A DNA stretch of 64,000 nt. It comes from Hymenobacter crusticola. Its GTDB lineage: Bacteria > Bacteroidota > Bacteroidia > Cytophagales > Hymenobacteraceae. The translations under genes and the position numbers were made by a program. Position 1 is the first letter of the stretch; each line of letters begins with the position of its first letter. Location of the stretch: positions 1 through 64,000 of the forward strand of contig NZ_MTSE01000010.1 in NCBI RefSeq assembly GCF_002154225.1, written 5' to 3'. The notes beneath the pieces were generated by a model that made no database searches, was not told the DNA's origin, and worked only from the letters and a program-made list of their open reading frames with translations. Shown here piece after piece: positions 42,467-49,804 of the stretch.

Positions 42467-42982
42467 CTACACGCCCGGGGCGTATACCGTCAGCGCCTGT
42501 TTCAGTTCCTTGCGGGCAATGTGAATTCTATTCTTCACCGTACCAATCGGAATTTGCAGCTTTTCCGCAATTTCCAGGTACTTATACCCGATATAGTACA
42601 TCATAAACGGCGTTCGATAGTCAGCACTTAGGTTGGCAATAGCTTCGTTGATATCTGTTACTACGAAGTCACTGGTGGCACCGTTGTGTGTAATATAGTT
42701 CTCATCCGTATTAAAGTACTGGAAGTACTCCGTACTGTCGATGTTACTATTGCGCTTAGTAATCTTGTTGTAGTTGTTAATGAAGGTGTTGCGCATGATG
42801 GTATACAACCACGCCTTCAAATTGGTGCCCGCTTTAAACTTATCTTTATTAAGCAGCGCCTTCAACAACGTCTCTTGCACTAAATCTTTAGCATCGTCAG
42901 CGTCGCGGGTCAGGTTCATCGCCACGGGCTTTAGAGAGTAAGAAATCTTTTGTACCTGATCTGTGAATTCCAAAGAGGTCAT
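42467..42982 (-). CDS. ECF RNA polymerase sigma factor in the carotenoid cluster
   Basis: This is a 171-residue extracytoplasmic-function sigma factor. Region 2 reads YSLKPVAMNLTRDADDAKDLVQETLLKAL ... KAWLYTIMRNTFIN, and region 4 is the helix-turn-helix around YLEIAEKLQIPIGTVKNRIHIARKEL. It directs RNA polymerase to a special promoter set. There is no recognisable anti-sigma gene next to it, which is unusual. It lies between a CarH-like light regulator and crtI, so control of carotenoid genes is likely by analogy with CarQ-type systems in other bacteria, though that is an inference. Its own promoter element is at 43014-43021. Confidence 0.9.
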   Translation of the reverse strand: MTSLEFTDQVQKISYSLKPVAMNLTRDADDAKDLVQETLLKALLNKDKFKAGTNLKAWLYTIMRNTFINNYNKITKRNSNIDSTEYFQYFNTDENYITHNGATSDFVVTDINEAIANLSADYRTPFMMYYIGYKYLEIAEKLQIPIGTVKNRIHIARKELKQALTVYAPGV

Positions 42983-43013
42983 ACTGTCTAGCTTTTTATG
43001 GCAAAAGGTTAAA

Positions 43014-43021
43014 CAAATATA
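43014..43021 (-). promoter_or_regulatory. -7 promoter element of the ECF sigma gene
   Basis: Minus-strand TATATTTG matches TAnnTTTG, 31 nt upstream of the start codon at 42982. The -33 position reads TTTA at a spacing of 21, a partial match, which suits a promoter that needs relief or activation. Confidence 0.5.
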
Positions 43022-43087
43022 CGGGGTTGTTAAGAAGCGGTCTAAACTAGACTAAAATATTTTTCACGAAGACTGGTAGAATAAAGC

Positions 43088-43121
43088 ACGTTGACAACGT
43101 ACGAAGTGACTGATAATCAGT
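43088..43121. promoter_or_regulatory. Two tandem 13-bp palindromes, candidate operator
   Basis: ACGTTGACAACGT (43088-43100) and ACTGATAATCAGT (43109-43121) are each perfect 6-bp half-site palindromes around a central base. Their centres are 21 bp apart, two helical turns. They lie about 70-110 bp upstream of the sigma-factor promoter in an otherwise gene-free 425-bp region. They could bind the CarH-like regulator or another dimeric factor. The two half-sites differ in sequence, so they may bind different proteins. Confidence 0.4.
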
Positions 43122-43359
43122 TGGATTATTTGTGTTATTTTTCTGCAATGTCACGCAACCAATCGTTAAAATACACTTTTCGGCCGTTCAACAAGCTTAT
43201 AGCACGACAAAATTCGTGTAGCTACTTGTATACTGTCGAGCTAGGTTTTGCACCTTAAAAGGAGGATTGCTTAGCTAGTAGAAAGCAAATTTATTTTCGA
43301 TGCAGCTACCACAGCTAGCAAACGGTAAGCTAGCAGCTATGCTCAGGGGGTAAACGCTA

Positions 43360-43386
43360 AAAGGCTACCAACTATTGGTAGCCTTT
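43360..43386 (-). terminator. Terminator of the CarH-like regulator gene
   Basis: Stem AAAGGCTACCAA (43360-43371) with TTGGTAGCCTTT (43375-43386) lies just after the regulator stop codon. The rest of the 425-bp region to 42982 holds the palindromes and the sigma promoter. No ORF was seen in it. Confidence 0.75.
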
Positions 43387-43407
43387 GCCTAGCAGATGCT
43401 ATAATTA

Positions 43408-44337
43408 TTAGCGTACCGATATGTGCTCGTACTGGAGCCGGTCGTTGCAAACTAACTTAGCGTCATCGGCCAACGCTAAAAAATCCGTCATCAAGGCCGG
43501 GCGGATGATGTTCTTCGGCTTTTCCAAGCAGAGCTGTTGGGCAAGCGGGCCGTATAAGACCAGTAACGTGTCGGGGCAGGTCTCGACCAGGTTCCGAACG
43601 TAATCTGACACTCGGTCGCGTTCGGGCACTGCCGTCAGCACCGTACAAAGGGCATACGGGCTGTAGGTAGCGCATATGTTTTTGAGCTCGCTGCTTGGCA
43701 AGTTCTGTCCTAGGTATAATACATGATGGCCTCGGGCCCGTAACGCGTAGTTCATGAAGAGCAACGCTAGTTCATGCAGCTCGCCCTCCGGCAAGAATAG
43801 CACCCAGCGACGGGCCTCAGCAGGCTGCACAGGCGCTAGCGCATCCGTGGCGGCCATAATTTTCTGTCGTAGCAGGTGCGTGACTAGGTGCTCTTGAGAG
43901 GGATTTACAGTGCCAGTTTGCCATAGTACCCCCACTCGTTGCAGAAAGGGATAGGCCACGTGCATGATGGCTTTCTCAAAACCCAACTGCTGTATGGCAT
44001 TCCTAAGTAAACTATCCAAGCGAAGCTCGTCCATCTCGAGCATAGCAGCTAGCAGAGCATTTACCTGGCGCTCATAATCGCAGGAGGCATCGCAGCAGGC
44101 AAGTACGGCTTGGGCTAGCTCTGCATCACTAAGTCGCGCAACGTGCGAAATGCGCTGGCCGCGGCCACACAGCGTTGCTACGTTCAGGAGGCGGCGCAAA
44201 TCATTGTCGCAGTAGGTCCGGATATTGGTGGCGGTGCGCACGGGTCGCAGAATTCCGTACCGCTGCTCCCACATGCGGATGGTGTGCGCCCGGATACCCG
44301 AAAGCTGCTCTAAATCGCTGATTGAGAAATGTCCCAC
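43408..44337 (-). CDS. CarH-like MerR regulator with adenosylcobalamin-type light-sensing domain
   Basis: This is a 309-residue regulator. The N-terminal MerR helix-turn-helix is clear (FSISDLEQLSGIRAHTIRMWEQRYGILRP, about 4-32). The middle is a four-helix bundle and the C-terminal half a cobalamin-binding Rossmann-like domain. It keeps the CarH light-sensor signature: W139, then nine residues, then E149-H150 (W-x9-EH), and the lower cobalamin ligand histidine H188 in EGELHELAL. The usual ExHxxG glycine is replaced by alanine here. CarH represses carotenoid genes in the dark as a B12-bound tetramer and releases DNA in light. Its place between crtZ and the sigma factor fits that role. Photoresponse here is an inference. 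Confidence 0.85.
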   Translation of the reverse strand: MGHFSISDLEQLSGIRAHTIRMWEQRYGILRPVRTATNIRTYCDNDLRRLLNVATLCGRGQRISHVARLSDAELAQAVLACCDASCDYERQVNALLAAMLEMDELRLDSLLRNAIQQLGFEKAIMHVAYPFLQRVGVLWQTGTVNPSQEHLVTHLLRQKIMAATDALAPVQPAEARRWVLFLPEGELHELALLFMNYALRARGHHVLYLGQNLPSSELKNICATYSPYALCTVLTAVPERDRVSDYVRNLVETCPDTLLVLYGPLAQQLCLEKPKNIIRPALMTDFLALADDAKLVCNDRLQYEHISVR

Positions 44338-44358
44338 GGTGCCTGCTCCTACTACGTC

Positions 44359-44859
44359 TTAATTGGCCGACTCCCTGAGTCGGCGACTCTCTCGATCAGG
44401 CGCGGGCTTGCGGCGCGCCAAAGAAAAATAGCGGGGTGATACCCACAACAAGCCAAATTCTTCGGAGCCATCGCGCCCCGTGGTTTTGTGATGCATTTTG
44501 TGGGCCATATTTAGTGCCCGCAAATAGGTATTGCGTGATTTGCGCCAAAACCGCAGCCGACCATGGATCAACACATCATGCACAAAGAAGTACAGGGTGC
44601 CATACGCCGCAATACCCGACCCGACCCAGAAGCGCCAGTCTTTGTCAGCGGAGCCGTAGATGATGAATAACATCGACAGCGAACCATAAAACAAAAAGAA
44701 GAAGTCGTTGCGCTCGAAGCGGTGCGGGTGGCGCACGTGATGCGAGCGGTGCAGAAACCAGAGTGGCCCATGCAGCACAAATCGGTGCATGAACCACGCA
44801 ACAAACTCCATTCCCAGAAAAGTGGCCGTGACAACGGCAGCTGCTGCTAGGGGTGTCAT
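44359..44859 (-). CDS. crtZ: Beta-carotene hydroxylase CrtZ
   Basis: This 166-residue membrane di-iron hydroxylase adds 3-hydroxy groups to beta-ionone rings, yielding zeaxanthin or keto-hydroxy carotenoids with CrtW. The histidine motifs are HRFVLHGPLWFLHRSHHVRHPHRFE near the N-terminus (HxxxxH and HxxHH types), FVHDVLIHGR and AHKMHHK later. Three to four hydrophobic helices are visible. Length and order fit bacterial CrtZ. It starts 158 nt after the enoyl-CoA hydratase gene and is separated from the regulator by 21 nt, so crtZ and the CarH-like gene are probably one transcript. Confidence 0.92.
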   Translation of the reverse strand: MTPLAAAAVVTATFLGMEFVAWFMHRFVLHGPLWFLHRSHHVRHPHRFERNDFFFLFYGSLSMLFIIYGSADKDWRFWVGSGIAAYGTLYFFVHDVLIHGRLRFWRKSRNTYLRALNMAHKMHHKTTGRDGSEEFGLLWVSPRYFSLARRKPAPDRESRRLRESAN

Positions 44860-44922
44860 AAGGTGCTAACCAGCACAGGACTGAGGATGTTTAAAGCGTT
44901 TTGGCGAAAGTGAAGTTTTAGC

Positions 44923-44990
44923 AGCCGCGCCACGCGCCTCCTTCGCAGTAGCTGCCAGAGCAAGTACTGGAGGCGGCGCGTGGCGCGGCT
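44923..44990. repeat. GC-rich 16-bp inverted repeat between the hydratase and crtZ
   Basis: AGCCGCGCCACGCGCC (44923-44938) and its perfect complement (44975-44990) flank a 36-nt loop. It sits just after the hydratase stop and before crtZ, and would act as a terminator-like hairpin. There is no clear T-run, so it may be a REP-like repeat. Confidence 0.5.
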
Positions 44991-45017
44991 ACACTCCAAT
45001 ATCCGTTGGGCACCTAG

Positions 45018-45833
45018 CTAGTCCCAGGCGATTTTTTCTTTGTTCAGGAAAGCCTCTACTCCCCGGCGGCAGTCGTTGGAGCTGCGAGCCTCCGCATTTA
45101 GCTGAGCGGCGTAGCGCAAGCTGTCTTCCAGCGCCATGTCGGGAAGCCGTGCGAGCATCTCCTTCGTGATTTCCATGCTCTGGCCAGAATTCTCTACGCA
45201 CAAGCGGCGCGCAAACCGATAGACGTTGTCTGCTAGCTCTTCCTTGGGCACCAAGAAGTTAACCAAACCAAAGTCGGCAGCTAGCTGGGCCGAAATAACG
45301 TCACCCGTTAGTAACAACTGTTTCGTGCGGGCCTCCCCTATTTTGCGCACTAAGAATACGCTCACGATGGCCGGCAACAACCCTAGCTTCACTTCGGTGT
45401 AGCCAAACTGCGCATCAGGTACGGTGAACGCAAAATCGCAGATGGTGGCTAGGCCGCAGCCGCCCGCCAGCGCGTGCCCCTGCACCTGCCCAATGACGAT
45501 CTTCTTGAGGGTATAGATCTGATGAAAAAGCTGCATGAGGTGAGCCGAATCCGACAGATGATCGGGGTACCCTACGCCTTGCAGTGCCTGCTCCTGAATG
45601 GAAGCTAGGTCGGTGCCGGCGCAAAACACGTCGCCCACGGCCCGCAGCACAATTACTTTGCAGTGCTCATCGTCTTCGGCGACCTCGAAAGCCTGCTTGA
45701 GCTCGGCTACCACATCGTAGCTCAAGGCGTTGCGTTTGTCAGGACGATTCAGCGTGATGTAGCCAATCGCATCCTGTGATTCGTAGCTGATGTAGCGCAG
45801 CTCTTCCAGCTCCTGAGTAGGCATATTTTCCAT
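45018..45833 (-). CDS. Enoyl-CoA hydratase/isomerase family protein
   Basis: This 271-residue crotonase-fold enzyme has the oxyanion-hole regions AGTDLAS (about 75) and the conserved GHALAGGCGLATICDFAF (about 118-135). Members act on enoyl-CoA or related acyl-CoA substrates, in fatty acid breakdown or menaquinone synthesis. The substrate is not clear from this sequence. A -7 promoter element (minus-strand TAGGTTTG, 45923-45930) suggests a separate start of transcription from the carotenoid genes, which begin just downstream. Length and motifs are typical. Confidence 0.87.
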   Translation of the reverse strand: MENMPTQELEELRYISYESQDAIGYITLNRPDKRNALSYDVVAELKQAFEVAEDDEHCKVIVLRAVGDVFCAGTDLASIQEQALQGVGYPDHLSDSAHLMQLFHQIYTLKKIVIGQVQGHALAGGCGLATICDFAFTVPDAQFGYTEVKLGLLPAIVSVFLVRKIGEARTKQLLLTGDVISAQLAADFGLVNFLVPKEELADNVYRFARRLCVENSGQSMEITKEMLARLPDMALEDSLRYAAQLNAEARSSNDCRRGVEAFLNKEKIAWD

Positions 45834-45922
45834 GGTCGTGCAAGACTAGGCGTTGAAAAATCGGCACCACTGCGAGCGTGAACTAGGCCGCAGCCGGTGA
45901 TTTATTTGAGGGGCATGGTAAT

Positions 45923-45930
45923 CAAACCTA
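45923..45930 (-). promoter_or_regulatory. -7 element of the enoyl-CoA hydratase gene
   Basis: Minus-strand TAGGTTTG matches TAnnTTTG, about 90 nt upstream of the start codon. The -33 position is poor, so confidence is limited. The surrounding gap (45834-46009) has no ORF. Confidence 0.35.
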
Positions 45931-46009
45931 ACGAAAATGACGCTCTTATAAAACTATATACTGCCTTGCTAGGGTTCTCGGTTTCGCCTCGGCGCATTCC
46001 CTCCCTTGC

Positions 46010-48256
46010 CTAAGAGCGCGGCTGTATGCTATAAAACCCTTGCGTCGTTACATCATACGTCTGCATACCAAGCTGTTGCAGCTCGGGGGCCATTCGCTGA
46101 ACGTACCAAGAACGGCAGGAAGAGTCAAAAACAATCCTAATATCTTTCCCAAATACAGCAGCTAGGTCGGCCGCTTTTACCCGGGCATTGCGCCGCAACA
46201 CGACCAACGACACAGGTTTTGGTTGCCGGGCCGAGCTGAGTGGCTGCGAGACAAACGCTACCGTCAAGCCGCGCCATGCCATGAGCACCAGCCCGCTATC
46301 GGGTGCGCACTGAGTGGCAGGCACAGCGGCCCCACGCCACCCCATATGGTACTGCACCCGCTGCGCTTCGCGGGCAATAAGGCCCGGCACAATACGGTAC
46401 GTACGCTCAGGGTCGGAGAGCGGCAAGGAATCGACCATTACAATATCGGCGGAGGCCCCTTGCCAGAAGCCGCACACGGAGCGACGCGGAATGCTGTAAA
46501 TGATGAGTCGCTCGTCAGTTTTGAGTTGGTGAGCGGCCCATACTTGATTGCCAGCAAACGCGCCCAATAGCGAGCACGCTAGCCCGAGCCACACCAAGCG
46601 GCGGGCAGCAAAGAAGGTGAGTAGCGTCAAGATAACGCCGAAAACTAGCCATGTTTGTGGGGCCGTCACATGAATACCGCTGATGAGCGCGCCGGGCATC
46701 AGGCGCCCAATTCGGAAGATATACTCGTTGAACAGCCAGATCATCAGCTCAAATACTCCCGCCACCAACCTAGGTATCCAGTCGAGCCCGGTGGCCAGCG
46801 CGGGTGCAACCAAGCCAAGAGAAGCTATTGCTCCCTTCAGCAGCAACAGTATTAATCCGACGTACACCGCCCCCGAGGATATAGGCACCGCCACGAGGTT
46901 AGAAGCAAGGAAGCTAAGAGGAAACTGATGAAAATAGAATAATCCTAGCGGGAAGGTAGCCACTTGCGCCGCCAGCGATAGAGCCGTGGCTTGCCAAATA
47001 CTATTCATCAGCCAACTCGTCCACTGCCAGAGCTTCTGCACCACCTTAGGTTGCCAGGGGCGCTGTCGGGCCACAAAATAGCCTTTTACGTCCAGCCAGG
47101 TCATAATGCGCGGCTGCACGTACACAATGCTGAGCACCGCTAGAAACGACAGTTGGAAACCTACATCTACTAGCAAATACGGATCGTAGCAGAGCAGGCC
47201 GAACGCAGCCACGGCCAGCGTGTTGTACATCGTACTCTGGCGGCCGGTAGCCCGCGCCACGATGATGAAACTAAACATCACCGCTGCCCGCAGCACCGAC
47301 GCCGACAAGCCCGTGACAAAGGCATACGTCCAGATAACGGCTAGGCCCAGCACGGCGGTCATAGCCCGGAAGAACGGGCCGCGCCGCCCAGGTACTTGAC
47401 TCAACAGCCACATAGTTGCTCCAAACAATAGTCCTACCTGCAACCCCGACACGGCCATGATGTGCGTGGTACCCGTGTTGGCGTAAGCTTGCTTGGTCTC
47501 CTGATCGACGTCGTCTTTGATGCCAAGCACCAAGGCTGAAGCGAGGGCATACTCGCGCTTCGCATGCACATACTGCCGAAACACGCCATCGAGCGTGCGT
47601 GCCGCACGCATACTTACTGCCCGCAAATAGCTAGGTGGCTGCGCGGCGATCATGCGGTATTGATCTGGGTGGATGAACTGCTGGTGATACACCTGATGGT
47701 AGGCGAGGTAGCGACGGTAGTCGAACTCACCAGGATTGAGCGGGGGCTTGCTCGGGGTGGGGGCACCGCGCACGAGCCACACGTCGCCGTACTGCGGAGC
47801 AGCTACTACTGCGCTGTTTTCTTGCCTTGGAATGGACACCCGGATGCCACCCGTTGCCGGCTGCCAATGCCCGTGCACCCGCACCGCTAATACGCGCACT
47901 GTGGTAGCGTACGTAGCCGGGCGTACCACCGTATAGTCATTCACCACAGCCCGATAGAACTCGATTTGGCTCCCAAAGCGGTAAAGATGATCAGCGCGGC
48001 GCGACTCGGTAGCTTGCTGGGTAAGGGTGAGGCCAGTGCCATAGATGGTAAGCAGCGCCAGCAAGCCGGCGGCGTTGGTCAGGCCTAGGTTTGCACTGCG
48101 CGTCGACCAAACTTGCACGCCCAAAAACAGCACAGTTATCACCAACACGGCCCCTCGCATGTCCGGTAGCGCGTTGCCTAGGTAGAAGTAAGTAAGAATA
48201 CCCGCAGCAAGCGCCAGGGTAAGGCGCACAAAGGCATAAGGAGCCCAACGGATCAT
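46010..48256 (-). CDS. ComEC/Rec2-family competence membrane protein
   Basis: This is a 748-residue polytopic protein. It has an N-terminal region of three or four helices (DUF4131-type), an OB-like soluble part (RVHGHWQPATGGIRVSIP), and the Competence domain with GTTHIMAVSGLQVGLLF (about 268-284) and VLRAAVMFSFIIVARATGR. It forms the inner-membrane channel for single-stranded DNA uptake in transformation. The C-terminal beta-lactamase-like domain of longer ComEC proteins is absent or degenerate here. It is a single gene, with no other com genes in view. Confidence 0.88.
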   Translation of the reverse strand: MIRWAPYAFVRLTLALAAGILTYFYLGNALPDMRGAVLVITVLFLGVQVWSTRSANLGLTNAAGLLALLTIYGTGLTLTQQATESRRADHLYRFGSQIEFYRAVVNDYTVVRPATYATTVRVLAVRVHGHWQPATGGIRVSIPRQENSAVVAAPQYGDVWLVRGAPTPSKPPLNPGEFDYRRYLAYHQVYHQQFIHPDQYRMIAAQPPSYLRAVSMRAARTLDGVFRQYVHAKREYALASALVLGIKDDVDQETKQAYANTGTTHIMAVSGLQVGLLFGATMWLLSQVPGRRGPFFRAMTAVLGLAVIWTYAFVTGLSASVLRAAVMFSFIIVARATGRQSTMYNTLAVAAFGLLCYDPYLLVDVGFQLSFLAVLSIVYVQPRIMTWLDVKGYFVARQRPWQPKVVQKLWQWTSWLMNSIWQATALSLAAQVATFPLGLFYFHQFPLSFLASNLVAVPISSGAVYVGLILLLLKGAIASLGLVAPALATGLDWIPRLVAGVFELMIWLFNEYIFRIGRLMPGALISGIHVTAPQTWLVFGVILTLLTFFAARRLVWLGLACSLLGAFAGNQVWAAHQLKTDERLIIYSIPRRSVCGFWQGASADIVMVDSLPLSDPERTYRIVPGLIAREAQRVQYHMGWRGAAVPATQCAPDSGLVLMAWRGLTVAFVSQPLSSARQPKPVSLVVLRRNARVKAADLAAVFGKDIRIVFDSSCRSWYVQRMAPELQQLGMQTYDVTTQGFYSIQPRS

Positions 48257-48343
48257 AGCAACTAGAATAAACCGGCTAACGATAGATTACCCTACGCACG
48301 GCCAATATCCATACCAGCACCACCTTTTCGCCCACAGGCCCAA

Positions 48344-48377
48344 TAAAAAAGCCGCTTACTCCTAGAAGCAAGCGGCT
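48344..48377 (-). terminator. Second minus-strand terminator between phoH and comEC
   Basis: Stem AGCCGCTT (48350-48357) with AAGCGGCT (48370-48377) is followed on the minus strand by T6. It lies about 150 nt beyond the phoH terminator, so an extra short transcript may end here. Confidence 0.7.
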
Positions 48378-48517
48378 ACTACAAATCAGATCAGGGCATT
48401 CAACTAGTTGCGAACTCAGTTCGTTGCCGAATCATTTTTAAAAGGCTCGATGTCGCATGACAAAGCAGCATCCAAGCCAAGCAAGCAGTTCCGTGTTAGG
48501 TTGCTGAGAAAGGGTAT
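48378..48517 (-). ncRNA. Candidate small RNA between two minus-strand terminators
   Basis: No plausible gene is seen between the terminators at 48518-48551 and 48344-48377. Only a 23-codon frame starting near 48475 occurs. A second terminator so soon after the first hints at an independent short transcript of about 150-170 nt. No promoter could be fixed, so this is a weak proposal. Confidence 0.25.
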
Positions 48518-48551
48518 AAAAAATGCGGGACTGACCTAGGCCAATCCCGCA
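48518..48551 (-). terminator. Terminator of phoH
   Basis: Stem TGCGGGA (48524-48530) with TCCCGCA (48545-48551), 12 nt after the phoH stop, followed on the minus strand by T6. Confidence 0.85.
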
Positions 48552-48562
48552 AGTACGAAACG

Positions 48563-49663
48563 TTACAGTTGCTGTTCGTGGTTGACGGGCAACGAAGCCG
48601 TACCGTTGTTTTCTGGCCGCGCATCGGGGTGCCGATCTGGGCGGTCGTTGTTTTTCTGGTACGGGCGGTACTCGCGCACAGGCCGGTTGGCTTGCTCTTT
48701 TTGTTGGGTGGCATCAAACCGGTCGTAGGCGTACACGATTTCCTTCACCAAACGGTGACGCACCACGTCTTCGGCGCTCATCTCCACGAAGCCGATGCCG
48801 CGTACATCCTTCAGAATGTCCAGCGCCTGCAACAGGCCCGACTTCTGCTTGGTGGGCAAGTCAATCTGGCTCCGGTCGCCGTTTACCATCACTTTCGCTG
48901 AGGGCCCCATGCGGGTCAAGAACATCTTGAGCTGCGAGGGCGTGGTATTCTGGGCCTCGTCGAGCAGCACAAAGGCATTGTTGAGCGTCCGGCCCCGCAT
49001 GTACGCCAGCGGCGCGATTTCGATGATCTTGTTGTCCTGGTAGAATTTCAGCTTTTCGGCCGGAATCATATCTTCCAAAGCATCATAAATCGGGCGTAGG
49101 TACGGATCGACCTTTTCTTTCATGTCGCCGGGCAAGAAACCTAGGCTCTCGCCTGCTTCTACCACCGGGCGCGAAATGATGATTTTCTTGACCTCCTTGT
49201 TTTTGAGCGCCCGCACGGCCAGCGCCACCGAAATGTAGGTCTTGCCCGTACCGGCCGGACCAAGGGCAAAGGTCAGGTCGTTTTTGAGCACCGAATCGAC
49301 GAGGCGCTGCTGGTTGGGGGTCTTAGCCTTGATCACACCGCCCTTTGCACCGAACACAATAACATCGGCCGGCGAAGAGGTGGCAATGATGCGCTCCTGC
49401 TGCTCATCATCGGCAGCCGATACGTACTCGCTCACCACTTTATCCGTGATTTGGCCATACTGGTGGTAGTGCTCAATGAGGGAAGACAGAATTTCGTTGA
49501 TACGCGCAATGACGGGCGTTTGGCCCTGAATTTTAATTTCGTTGCCGCGAGAAATTATTTTACTACCTGGGAAGGCGGCGGCTAGTTGGCGAATGTTTTG
49601 GTTGTCGGGTCCGAGGAAGTCGACGAGGGAAACATTTTCGAGGGTGATGATTTTCTCGACCAA
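48563..49663 (-). CDS. PhoH family ATPase
   Basis: From a TTG at 49663 this is 366 residues (MVEKIITLENVSLVDFLGP...). The reading frame stays open upstream to 49945, but that part would overlap the divergent gene at 49805 and adds unrelated residues, so it is rejected. The protein has an N-terminal KH-like part and the PhoH ATPase domain with Walker A GPAGTGKT (about 135-142) and Walker B FVLLDEAQNTT. PhoH proteins are cytosolic ATPases linked to RNA handling and phosphate or stress responses. The C-terminal tail is charged and poorly conserved. Confidence 0.9.
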   Translation of the reverse strand: MVEKIITLENVSLVDFLGPDNQNIRQLAAAFPGSKIISRGNEIKIQGQTPVIARINEILSSLIEHYHQYGQITDKVVSEYVSAADDEQQERIIATSSPADVIVFGAKGGVIKAKTPNQQRLVDSVLKNDLTFALGPAGTGKTYISVALAVRALKNKEVKKIIISRPVVEAGESLGFLPGDMKEKVDPYLRPIYDALEDMIPAEKLKFYQDNKIIEIAPLAYMRGRTLNNAFVLLDEAQNTTPSQLKMFLTRMGPSAKVMVNGDRSQIDLPTKQKSGLLQALDILKDVRGIGFVEMSAEDVVRHRLVKEIVYAYDRFDATQQKEQANRPVREYRPYQKNNDRPDRHPDARPENNGTASLPVNHEQQL

Positions 49664-49746
49664 TCTGTGGGTGCTTTTTAGCGAATGAATTAGGGAAATG
49701 ACCCGGCAATAGCGGCGTAAGTTCAGCTTAGTTCGCCTAAAACGCC

Positions 49747-49754
49747 TACTTTTG
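49747..49754 (+). promoter_or_regulatory. -7 element of the SAM hydroxide adenosyltransferase gene
   Basis: TACTTTTG matches TAnnTTTG 50 nt upstream of the ATG at 49805. The -33 region has only TTC at about 22 nt, so the match is partial. The phoH start lies on the other strand about 80 nt away. Confidence 0.4.
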
Positions 49755-49804
49755 CCGCCCCCGCATCGGGTTAAACAATAGTACGAAGAATCTCTATTTC
49801 CGGC

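Noticed and set aside
43217..43230. Two TGTA words as a CarH-type direct-repeat operator
   Set aside because: CarH operators have repeats spaced 11 bp. Only two words 10 bp apart are present here, so the match is not convincing.
43322..45017. Cobalamin riboswitch near the CarH-like gene
   Set aside because: I looked for the B12-box pattern upstream of the regulator and crtZ and saw none.
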